Below the pieces are notes generated by a model that had not been told where the DNA came from, made no database searches, and worked only from the letters and a program-made list of their open reading frames with translations. Below, in pieces: positions 22,988 through 30,237 of a stretch of 45,014 bases of DNA. The position numbers and the translations under genes were made by a program. How positions within the stretch are numbered: position 1 is the first letter of the stretch; each line of letters opens with the position of its first letter. The DNA comes from Prevotella sp. UBA3294 (GTDB lineage: Bacteria; Bacteroidota; Bacteroidia; Bacteroidales; Bacteroidaceae). The stretch is from the NCBI GenBank assembly GCA_002361535.1, contig DETG01000125.1:1-45014 (forward strand). The letters are read 5' to 3'.

Positions 22988-23716
22988 ATGAAATATGCTT
23001 TTGTAACAGGTGGGTCGCGTGGTATCGGTAAGGCCGTGGCTTTACGGTTAGCCCGTGAGGGAATGCCTGTGGTGATCAACTATAAGAGTAACGAAGAGGC
23101 TGCAAGGCAGACTGTGCAGGAGATCGAGGCGGCTGGCGGAAAGGCAGAGCTGTTGCCTTTCGATGTGTCGGATTCCCAGCAGATAGAGGCGGCCATCGAA
23201 CAGTGGGAAACGGCTCATCCAGATGATTATGTATCTGTATTGGTGAACAATGCTGGTATTCGTAAGGATAACCTCATGATTTTCATGCAGAACGAGGAGT
23301 GGGAGCGTGTCTTGGACACCACACTCAACGGCTTCTTCTATATCACCCGCAGACTGCTGAAGAACATGCTCACCCATCGTGACGGACGAATCATCAACAT
23401 CACCTCCCTTTCTGGTATCAAAGGACTGCCAGGGCAGACGAATTACTCTGCTGCCAAAGCTGCAGTGATTGGTGCCACGAAGGCATTGGCACAAGAGGTG
23501 GCACAACGCAAGGTGACGGTGAATGCCATCGCTCCTGGATTCATTGCGACCGATATGACGGAAGGTCTTGATGAACAGGAACTGAAGAAACTGATTCCTA
23601 TGGGGCGGTTTGGTAAACCCGAGGAAGTGGCATCGGTTGCTGCTTTCCTTGCATCCAGCGAGGCTGCCTATATCACAGGACAGGTGATTCAGGTGAATGG
23701 AGGACTATATACGTAG
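22988..23716 (+). CDS. 3-ketoacyl-ACP reductase (FabG/ApeQ-like)
   Basis: A short-chain dehydrogenase/reductase of 242 residues that should reduce the beta-keto group of ACP-bound polyketide intermediates with NADPH. Visible features are the nucleotide loop GGSRGIG (8-14), NNAG (87-90) and the catalytic Ser140, Tyr153 and Lys157 (YSAAK). The C-terminus GQVIQVNGGLYT is typical of FabG. It is the first gene of the aryl-polyene-type operon, 24 bases after the -7 box. Its place in a cluster with dedicated KS, ACP and DH genes argues for a specialised reductase rather than the housekeeping FabG. Confidence 0.92.
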   Translation: MKYAFVTGGSRGIGKAVALRLAREGMPVVINYKSNEEAARQTVQEIEAAGGKAELLPFDVSDSQQIEAAIEQWETAHPDDYVSVLVNNAGIRKDNLMIFMQNEEWERVLDTTLNGFFYITRRLLKNMLTHRDGRIINITSLSGIKGLPGQTNYSAAKAAVIGATKALAQEVAQRKVTVNAIAPGFIATDMTEGLDEQELKKLIPMGRFGKPEEVASVAAFLASSEAAYITGQVIQVNGGLYT

Positions 23717-23734
23717 AATTGAAAATTGAGAATT

Positions 23735-24955
23735 GTGGAGAGAAGAGTGGTAGTGACCGGCATCGGCATTTGGTCGTGTTTGGGAACGAATTTAGAAGAC
23801 GTGAAGACGTCGTTATACGAAGGGCGTTCAGGAATAGGTGTTGAGCAGGAACGCATTACATACGGATACCAGTCGGCTTTGACGGGTATTGTAGAGAAGC
23901 CGGTGTTGAAAGGACTGCTGCACCGCAGGTTGCGTGTGGGGCTCTCCGAGGAGGCTGAATATGCCTATATGGCGGCACGTGAGGCTTTTGCGAATGCAGG
24001 AATTGACGAGGAGTTCATGTTGAAGAACGAGATCGGTATCATCTTCGGAAATGATTCCTCGGCCAAGCCGGTGATCGAAGCCGCGAACATCATGGCCGAG
24101 AAACACGACTCCCAACTGTTAGGCAGCGGTCTGATCTTCCAGTCGATGAACTCCACGGTGAACATGAACCTGAGCTCCATCTTCCATCTGCGCGGCGTGA
24201 ACTTCTCTGTAAGCTCCGCCTGTGCCAGTGGCAGTCATAGTATCGGACTGGGTTATCTGCTCATCAAACAAGGGTTGCAGGACCGTGTTCTCTGCGGCGG
24301 TGCCCAAGAAACCAACTATTACTCGATGGCCACCTTCGATGCCCTGAATGCCTTCTCGAAACGAATGGATGAGCCAACAAAGGCATCACGACCCTTTGAC
24401 CGTGACCGCGACGGTCTGATACCCAGCGGTGGGGCTGCCGCCTTGGTGTTAGAGGACTACGACAGTGCTGTGAAACGCGGCGCGCCCATCCTTGCCGAGG
24501 TGTGTGGCTATGGGTTCTCTTCAAATGGTGGTGGTATCTCGCAGCCCAGCGACGACGGTAGCGTGACCGCTATGACACGTGCCCTGAAGGATGCAGGCAT
24601 GGAGGCCGATGACATTGACTATGTGAATGCACATGCCACCTCCACCCAACAGGGAGATCAATTCGAGGCCATTGCCTTAGACCGGCTGTTCCATGGTAAG
24701 CATGCGCTGATCAGTTCTACCAAGTCGATGACAGGACACGAGTGTTGGATGGCTGGTGCCAGTGAGGCCGTCTATTCCATTTTGATGATGAAGCATCACT
24801 TCGTGGCGCCGAACATCAATTTCGAGAACCCCGATGCGTATTCAGAGCCGCTGAACCTGGCCACACAGACCGTGGAGACTGAGGTGAACACCGTCCTGAG
24901 CAACTCGTTTGGTTTTGGTGGCACCAATTCGGCCTTGGTGTTGAAGAATGTTTAA
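23735..24955 (+). CDS. Beta-ketoacyl-ACP synthase (FabB-like), cluster KS 1
   Basis: A condensing enzyme of 406 residues that would elongate the aryl-polyene chain. The triad is complete: Cys163 (SSACASG), His300 (VNAHATST) and His335 (MTGHE), with Lys330 beforehand. The C-terminal SNSFGFGGTN is canonical, and the context STKSMTGHE resembles FabB more than FabF. The start is uncertain: GTG at 23735 gives MERRVVVTG directly, while the frame opens at a TTG at 23726. The spacer (GAATTGAAAATTGAGAATT) is simple repeat sequence. It lies 18 bp after the reductase gene and has a standard single-domain KS length, unlike the two later KS genes. Confidence 0.9.
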   Translation: MERRVVVTGIGIWSCLGTNLEDVKTSLYEGRSGIGVEQERITYGYQSALTGIVEKPVLKGLLHRRLRVGLSEEAEYAYMAAREAFANAGIDEEFMLKNEIGIIFGNDSSAKPVIEAANIMAEKHDSQLLGSGLIFQSMNSTVNMNLSSIFHLRGVNFSVSSACASGSHSIGLGYLLIKQGLQDRVLCGGAQETNYYSMATFDALNAFSKRMDEPTKASRPFDRDRDGLIPSGGAAALVLEDYDSAVKRGAPILAEVCGYGFSSNGGGISQPSDDGSVTAMTRALKDAGMEADDIDYVNAHATSTQQGDQFEAIALDRLFHGKHALISSTKSMTGHECWMAGASEAVYSILMMKHHFVAPNINFENPDAYSEPLNLATQTVETEVNTVLSNSFGFGGTNSALVLKNV

Positions 24956-24976
24956 CTTACAGTCAAAAGAAATACG

Positions 24977-26077
24977 ATGAACCTTTCACCTGCCCTCGAA
25001 AAGGCTTATACCAAAGAACAGCTGTCAGCACGCAATGCGCAGCGGTTAGCAGAATTCATTGCTTTCGGTCCTGTGGTGTTTCAGGTGTCCCGCTTGATGA
25101 TCAAGTTTGGCATCTTGGAATTGTTGCGTAACAACGATGGCGGACTGACCGTTGCCGAAGTGGCGCAACGCTGTGAACTGAGCGAATATGCGGCGAAATG
25201 CCTGTTGGAGGCATCGCTGACCATCGGAACGGTGCTTGTTGACAAAGACAGTGACCGTTTCACCCTCTCCAAGACAGGGTGGTTCCTGCTGAATGATCCG
25301 GCAACAAAGGTGAACATTGCTTTCAATCACGACGTGAACTATCTGGGCTTCTATCATTTAGAGGAGGCACTGAGAGAAGGCAGGCCGGCAGGACTGAAGG
25401 CTTTAGGCGATTGGAAAACGATCTACGAAGGACTGTCGGAGCTGAAGCCCCAGGTGCAGCGCAGCTGGTTTGACTTTGATCATTTCTACAGTGACAGCTC
25501 CTTCCGTCAGGCCTTGGAGATTGTCTTTGCCCGGAAACCGCGAACCCTGCTCGATGTGGGAGGGAACACAGGGCGATGGGCCATGCAGTGTGTGTCGTAT
25601 GATGAACAGGTTGAGGTGACCATCCTCGACTTGCCCCAGCAGATCGACATGATGCGAAGAGTCACACGAGGGCTGCCCGGGGCACAGCGCATTCACGGCA
25701 TCGGCATGGATCTGCTGGATCCAAATAATCAGTTCCCTGCCGATCAGCATTATGACGTCATTTGGATGAGTCAGTTCCTCGACTGCTTCGGCGAAGAGGA
25801 GATACAAAGCATCCTGGAACGGACGGCAAGGATCATGGACAAAGACAGTAGGTTGTTTATCATGGAGACCTTGTGGGACCGTCAGAAATACGAACCCGCC
25901 GCTTTCTGTCTGACACAGATCAGTCTGTACTTCACGGCTATGGCTAACGGCAACAGTAAGATGTACCATTCCGACGACCTGTTCCGGATTATCCGTAAAG
26001 CCGGGTTAGAGGTGGAGGCCGTTCACGACAACTTAGGACAGGGACATAGTGTTTTGGAGGTGAGAGGTGAGAAGTGA
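24977..26077 (+). CDS. SAM-dependent methyltransferase
   Basis: A 366-residue class I methyltransferase with an N-terminal winged-helix dimerisation domain (FGILELLRNNDGGLTVAEVA) and a SAM-binding motif LLDVGGNTGRW near residue 190. This is the layout of small-molecule O-methyltransferases. In aryl-polyene clusters a methyltransferase modifies the aryl head, and that role is inferred here; O- versus C-methylation cannot be settled from sequence. The last codons (LEVRGEK) are encoded in an array of GTGAGAR heptamers, so the extreme C-terminus may vary between strains. It sits 21 bp after the first KS gene. Confidence 0.85.
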   Translation: MNLSPALEKAYTKEQLSARNAQRLAEFIAFGPVVFQVSRLMIKFGILELLRNNDGGLTVAEVAQRCELSEYAAKCLLEASLTIGTVLVDKDSDRFTLSKTGWFLLNDPATKVNIAFNHDVNYLGFYHLEEALREGRPAGLKALGDWKTIYEGLSELKPQVQRSWFDFDHFYSDSSFRQALEIVFARKPRTLLDVGGNTGRWAMQCVSYDEQVEVTILDLPQQIDMMRRVTRGLPGAQRIHGIGMDLLDPNNQFPADQHYDVIWMSQFLDCFGEEEIQSILERTARIMDKDSRLFIMETLWDRQKYEPAAFCLTQISLYFTAMANGNSKMYHSDDLFRIIRKAGLEVEAVHDNLGQGHSVLEVRGEK

Positions 26078-26094
26078 GAGGTGAGAAGTGAGAG
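26060..26094. repeat. Heptamer array GTGAGAG/GTGAGAA
   Basis: Five alternating heptamers cover the methyltransferase stop codon. The period and position at a gene end are the same as for the GATGARA array at 15310-15365. Confidence 0.82.
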
Positions 26095-26115
26095 GTATGA
26101 TTACCTTTGGGTAGT

Positions 26116-26166
26116 GGTATTTTAGAAATAAAACAAGATAAGGTATTTTAGAAATAAAATAAGATA
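26116..26166. repeat. Tandem 25-bp repeat before the first ACP gene
   Basis: Two copies (26116-26140 and 26142-26166) of GGTATTTTAGAAATAAAA followed by (C/T)AAGATA differ at one base and have a 26-bp period. The second copy runs up to the ACP ATG, so it forms its translation initiation region. TACCTTTG at 26102-26109 is a possible internal -7 box. Confidence 0.8.
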
Positions 26167-26169
26167 AAT

Positions 26170-26412
26170 ATGACAAGAACAGAAATTGAAGAGAAGGTAA
26201 GAGAGTTCCTCATTGACGATCTGGAGATCGATGAGGAGAAGATTGCCCCGGAGGCTCTGCTGAAGGAAGACTTAGGTATCGACAGTCTTGACTTCGTGGA
26301 TATCGTGGTGATTGTGGAGAAGAAGTTCGGGTTTAAGATCAAACCCGAGGAGATGGCCGAGGTGAAAACCTTGAACCAGTTCTGCGATTATATCGAGCAG
26401 AAAGTCAATTAG
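26170..26412 (+). CDS. Acyl carrier protein 1
   Basis: An 80-residue acyl carrier protein. Ser39 in LGIDSLDF is the expected 4'-phosphopantetheine site, within a highly acidic four-helix pattern (EEKVREFLIDDLEIDEEKI, then KTLNQFCDYIEQ). It probably carries the growing aryl-polyene chain. It is one of two ACP genes in the operon (the other at 29959). A 92-bp gap with tandem repeats and a possible internal promoter precedes it, so it may be expressed above its neighbours, as ACPs often need to be. Confidence 0.93.
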   Translation: MTRTEIEEKVREFLIDDLEIDEEKIAPEALLKEDLGIDSLDFVDIVVIVEKKFGFKIKPEEMAEVKTLNQFCDYIEQKVN

Positions 26413-26457
26413 AAAAGTCGAAGAGTTGAATCATTGAAGGATTGAAGAAGGCGAGAT

Positions 26458-27354
26458 ATGGAGCATAGTCAGTGGGAAGGAAAGACCGAGGGAACGACAT
26501 GGATGCACCGCACCCTGATACGTTCGTTCCGTTACCTGAACCTGCGTTTTGTCTATGCAGGCATGGCGGTGTTTGTGGTGCCCTTCTACATGCTGTTCTC
26601 CCATCAGGGCTATATCTCCATGTATCACTTCTTCCGTCGGCGCATGGGCTTCTCCCCGCTGAAAGCCTTTGGATATGTCTATCTGAACCATTGTCGGTTC
26701 GGGCAAATTATCCTCGACCGTTTTGCTGTCTATGCCGGACAGCATTTTGACTTCGAGATAGAGAATTACGAACAGTTCGAGGCACTGATGCATCAAGAGG
26801 GTGGCTTTATGATCCTAAGCTGTCATGTGGGAAACTACGAGATAGCAGGCTATGCTTTCAAGGCATCCGAGAAACGCTATAATGCGTTGGTGTTCTCCGG
26901 GGAGGCAGATACGGTGATGGAGAACCGTAACCGTCTGCTGTCGAAGAACAATATCCGCATGATCCCCGTCAGGGAGGATATGTCGCACCTCTTTGTGATG
27001 AACAATGCCTTGAGCGATGGCGAGATCCTCAGTATCCCTGGCGACCGTATCTTCGGTTCGCCCCGTTCTGTGAGATGCGAGCTGTTGGGAGCACCGGCGA
27101 AATTCCCTTTAGGACCGTATGCTACGGCCGTGAGTCATGACGTGCCGGTGTTGTGTATCTTTGTGATGAAAGAGACGACCCATCGGTATCGGGTACTGAT
27201 CAGGTCGCTCCAGACGACATCCGCCGACCCACATGCCTCGCGCCGTGAGAGAGCATCTGCCCTTGCCCAGCGGTTTGCCGACGAAATGGATGATGTCGTG
27301 CGGAGATACCCCACACAATGGTTCAATTACTATGAATTCTGGAATGAAGAATGA
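26458..27354 (+). CDS. LpxL/HtrB-like acyltransferase
   Basis: A 298-residue lysophospholipid/lipid A acyltransferase-family protein. A membrane-proximal hydrophobic segment (FVYAGMAVFVVPFYMLF, about 31-47) precedes the catalytic motif H-x4-E (His123, Glu128 in SCHVGNYEIAG). A downstream IPGDRIFGSPR segment corresponds to the second conserved block. APE clusters regularly contain one such enzyme, presumed to attach the polyene to, or build, its lipid anchor; that role is inferred. It overlaps the following dehydratase gene by 4 bp (ATGA), indicating coupled translation. Confidence 0.85.
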   Translation: MEHSQWEGKTEGTTWMHRTLIRSFRYLNLRFVYAGMAVFVVPFYMLFSHQGYISMYHFFRRRMGFSPLKAFGYVYLNHCRFGQIILDRFAVYAGQHFDFEIENYEQFEALMHQEGGFMILSCHVGNYEIAGYAFKASEKRYNALVFSGEADTVMENRNRLLSKNNIRMIPVREDMSHLFVMNNALSDGEILSIPGDRIFGSPRSVRCELLGAPAKFPLGPYATAVSHDVPVLCIFVMKETTHRYRVLIRSLQTTSADPHASRRERASALAQRFADEMDDVVRRYPTQWFNYYEFWNEE

Positions 27355-27770
27355 ATTTTAAAGAGATCGACGTACACACACTGCTACCGCAACAGGAGCC
27401 TTTCGTGATGATCCACCAGCTGATCAGCTATGATGAGGAACGCACGGTGACATCATTCACCGTTACGGAGGATCATCTCTATTATGAGAATGGCACCCTC
27501 AACGCGTATGCCCTGATAGAGAATATCGCGCAAACCTGTGCGGCACGGATGGGGTATGTGAATCAATATATCAATAACGAGGATGTGAGCATCGGCTTTA
27601 TCGGTGCCGTGAGAAACCTTGTGATAAAAAGAGTCCCCCGGTTAGGTGAGACGCTGACGACAACGATCAGGGTGGTGGAGGAGATCCTGAAACTTACCTT
27701 GGTCAGTGCGGAGATCAAAGTGGGGGATGAGACGATTGTGACAGCCGAGATGAAGGTGGCGGTGCAGTGA
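27351..27770 (+). CDS. Hotdog dehydratase 1 (ApeP-like 3-hydroxyacyl-ACP dehydratase)
   Basis: A 139-residue single hotdog protein. It begins with LLPQQEPFVMI, equivalent to the LLPHRYPF start of FabZ. The central helix carries His42 (DHLYYENG) and Glu57 (LIENIAQT), the likely catalytic pair. The spacing is one residue longer than in FabZ. It should remove water from 3-hydroxyacyl-ACP to give the conjugated double bonds. A second hotdog protein lies at 33711; aryl-polyene systems are known to use a dehydratase heterodimer. It overlaps the acyltransferase gene by 4 bp. Confidence 0.82.
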   Translation: MNFKEIDVHTLLPQQEPFVMIHQLISYDEERTVTSFTVTEDHLYYENGTLNAYALIENIAQTCAARMGYVNQYINNEDVSIGFIGAVRNLVIKRVPRLGETLTTTIRVVEEILKLTLVSAEIKVGDETIVTAEMKVAVQ

Positions 27771-27790
27771 TGTGAAAAGAAACGTGACGA

Positions 27791-28210
27791 ATGAAAGAGT
27801 TAAGAGCATCTAAGGAATTTGAGATCCGTTTCAGTGAGGTCGATTCGATGAGCTTTGTATGGCATGGCTCCTATCCGTTGTATTTCGAGGATGCCCGCGA
27901 GGCATTCGGGAAGAAATACGGCTTGGGCTACTTACTGATCTTCGACAACGGTTTCTATGCACCGTTGGTGGAACTCTCCTTCCAGTATAAGAAGCCGCTT
28001 GTCTATGGGATGCACCCTCGGGTGGATATTATCTACCAACCCACTGAGGCAGCAAAGATCGTCTTTGACTACGAGATCCACGATACGGCCGATGAGTCGC
28101 TGATTGCCACTGGGCACAGTGTTCAGGTGTTTATGGATCGTGATTACCAGTTAGTATGGTCGAATCCTGCTTTTTACGAGGAATGGAAAAGGAAATGGGA
28201 CGTGCTATGA
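27791..28210 (+). CDS. 4HBT-family acyl thioesterase
   Basis: A 139-residue hotdog thioesterase of the YbgC/4-hydroxybenzoyl-CoA thioesterase group. The catalytic Asp18 lies in RFSEVDSMSFVWHGSY, matching the family pattern D-x(n)-H-x-x-Y. It may release the finished chain from the ACP or edit stalled intermediates. It begins 20 bp after the dehydratase gene and its stop overlaps the next ketosynthase start as ATGA. No signal peptide, so cytoplasmic. Confidence 0.87.
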   Translation: MKELRASKEFEIRFSEVDSMSFVWHGSYPLYFEDAREAFGKKYGLGYLLIFDNGFYAPLVELSFQYKKPLVYGMHPRVDIIYQPTEAAKIVFDYEIHDTADESLIATGHSVQVFMDRDYQLVWSNPAFYEEWKRKWDVL

Positions 28211-29928
28211 TTGTGAAAGTGGCAGATGCCATCATCTCACCCCTTGGATGTTCGACGGAAGCTAACTACGAGGCGGTGAAGGCTGGGCGGTCGATGCTGA
28301 GAGAATATCAGTGGGACTCCTTGCCGCAGTCGTTCGTGGCCTCACTCATGGATTGGCATGGGATTGTGGAGCGGGAGGGGATGACCCGTTTTGAGATGCT
28401 GGTCGTTGGGGTTGTGGAACAGCTGATCCCTCAGCTGTCATTCGACCTTTCTTCTCCTCGTGTCCTGTTCATCTTATCGACGACGAAGGGGAATGTGGAT
28501 CTGTTGGAAAAGGATGTCAGTAGTCCGTCATCGTCTGTCTATCTCGGTGACACAGCCATGAAGATCGTCCGCCATTTCGGTAATCCCAATACACCTGTCG
28601 TCGTTTCTAATGCCTGTACCTCAGGGCTATGTGCCCAGATCGCCGCGGTGCGTGCCTTGGAGAGCGGCAGATACGACTATGCCGTGGTGGTGGGGGCAGA
28701 TATCCAGTCGCGTTTCATCATCTCTGGATTCCAGTCGTTCCAGGCCTTGTCGCCGGCACCTTGTAAGCCGTTTGATGCCGAACGCCGGGGATTGAACTTA
28801 GGTGAGGCTGCTGCAGCCATTGTCTTTCAGCGTGTGGACCAGCCGAAGGCAGGACAATGGCTGTGTCGCAAAGGAGCCATCCGCAACGATGCCAACCATA
28901 TCTCCGGACCATCACGGACGGGGGAGGGGAGTTACCGTGCCCTGCGGACGGTCATGGCAGATGTCCCGAAAGATGATCTTGCCTTTGTTAATGTGCATGG
29001 CACCTCCACCCTCTACAATGATGAGATGGAGAGCATCGCGATAGAACGTGCCGGCTTGTTGGATGTACCCGTCAACTCGCTCAAGGGCTATTACGGACAT
29101 ACCATGGGAGCAGCAGGAATTTTGGAGGTAATCCTTTCGATGCGGGCCATCGAGGATCATACCGTCTTGGCCACCCGTGGATTTGACCGTCTGGGGGTGA
29201 GCCGTCACATCAAAGTGTCTAACGTGCACGCTGCCACCTCCAAGAACAGTTTCATCAAACTGCTCTCTGGCTTTGGAGGCTGTAATGCCGCTATGGCCTT
29301 TTCGCGGGTGACGGAGGACGGTGCACCGTCCGCTCCAGTCAAAGGGAACACTCCCCTTGATGAACCTTCGCTGCTCACTCATTCGGAGATCACCCTCACT
29401 CCCCAGAAGGTGACCCTGAACGGGAAGGTGCTGAATACCACCCAGCAGGGTGGAGCCTTACTGACAGAACTCTATCGACAGTATATCAATGACTATCCGA
29501 AGTTCTTCAAGATGGACGAGCTCACCAAATTAGGCTTCGTGGCCTCGGAACTTCTCCTTCGGATGGGGGACACTGTCCCGAAGGACACGGAGGAGGTGGC
29601 CGTGATCCTTTTCAATCGAACCAGTTCGCTGTGTAACGACAGGAAATACCAAGCTACCATCAGCGACATGGAGAATTTCTTCCCCAGGCCATCGCTCTTT
29701 GTCTATACCCTCCCGAATATCGTCACGGGAGAGATTGCCATCAGAAACCGCTTTTTCGGAGAGACCTCATTCTACGTGCTTGATCATGAAGATCCGAAGC
29801 TGATGCACGAGATGGTCGTGTCTGCTCTGGATGAGGGAGAGGCTCGTCTGATCATCTACGGATGGGTGGATTGTGAGGATGCAGATCACTTCCTGGCAAA
29901 GATGACCTGTGTGGAACGCCCTGTATGA
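28207..29928 (+). CDS. Ketosynthase with C-terminal KS-like extension
   Basis: A 573-residue protein. Residues 1-370 are a complete ketosynthase with Cys137 (SNACTSG), His264 (VNVHGTST) and Lys293/His298 (LKGYYGH), so it should be active. After a linker (about 371-390) comes a domain of roughly 180 residues containing LPNIVTGEIAIR (502-513). It resembles an N-terminal KS fragment of the Ketoacyl-synt_2 type found in aryl-polyene clusters, without an obvious active-site Cys. The start is taken as ATG 28207, which overlaps the thioesterase stop (ATGA); the frame is open from 28156. The extension may act as a chain-length or docking partner; this is inference. Confidence 0.85.
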   Translation: MIVKVADAIISPLGCSTEANYEAVKAGRSMLREYQWDSLPQSFVASLMDWHGIVEREGMTRFEMLVVGVVEQLIPQLSFDLSSPRVLFILSTTKGNVDLLEKDVSSPSSSVYLGDTAMKIVRHFGNPNTPVVVSNACTSGLCAQIAAVRALESGRYDYAVVVGADIQSRFIISGFQSFQALSPAPCKPFDAERRGLNLGEAAAAIVFQRVDQPKAGQWLCRKGAIRNDANHISGPSRTGEGSYRALRTVMADVPKDDLAFVNVHGTSTLYNDEMESIAIERAGLLDVPVNSLKGYYGHTMGAAGILEVILSMRAIEDHTVLATRGFDRLGVSRHIKVSNVHAATSKNSFIKLLSGFGGCNAAMAFSRVTEDGAPSAPVKGNTPLDEPSLLTHSEITLTPQKVTLNGKVLNTTQQGGALLTELYRQYINDYPKFFKMDELTKLGFVASELLLRMGDTVPKDTEEVAVILFNRTSSLCNDRKYQATISDMENFFPRPSLFVYTLPNIVTGEIAIRNRFFGETSFYVLDHEDPKLMHEMVVSALDEGEARLIIYGWVDCEDADHFLAKMTCVERPV

Positions 29929-29958
29929 CTATCATTTTTTAACAGATAACAGATAACA

Positions 29959-30216
29959 ATGGAAACAATCAAGAAAGAGTTAAAAGAACAGATTATAGAT
30001 GTGTTGAACCTTGAGGACATGCTCCCCGAGGATATCGAAGACAGTGCCCCCCTCTTCGGTGAGGGACTGGGACTCGACTCCATCGATGCACTGGAGTTGA
30101 TCGTCCTGTTAGAGAAGAACTACGGGATCAAGATCAAGGATCCCTCTTTAGGAAAAGAAATCTTCCAATCGGTAGATACCATGGCAGATTATATCGTCAA
30201 GAACAGGACAAAGTAA
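29959..30216 (+). CDS. Acyl carrier protein 2
   Basis: An 85-residue acyl carrier protein with the pantetheine attachment Ser41 in GLDSIDALEL. It is clearly different in sequence from ACP 1 and likely serves a separate step, such as starter loading or a subset of condensations. Two distinct ACPs are usual in aryl-polyene loci. It lies between the two double-KS genes, with 30 and 21 bp gaps. Confidence 0.93.
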   Translation: METIKKELKEQIIDVLNLEDMLPEDIEDSAPLFGEGLGLDSIDALELIVLLEKNYGIKIKDPSLGKEIFQSVDTMADYIVKNRTK

Positions 30217-30237
30217 GAGACCACAGCGAACGGAAAT

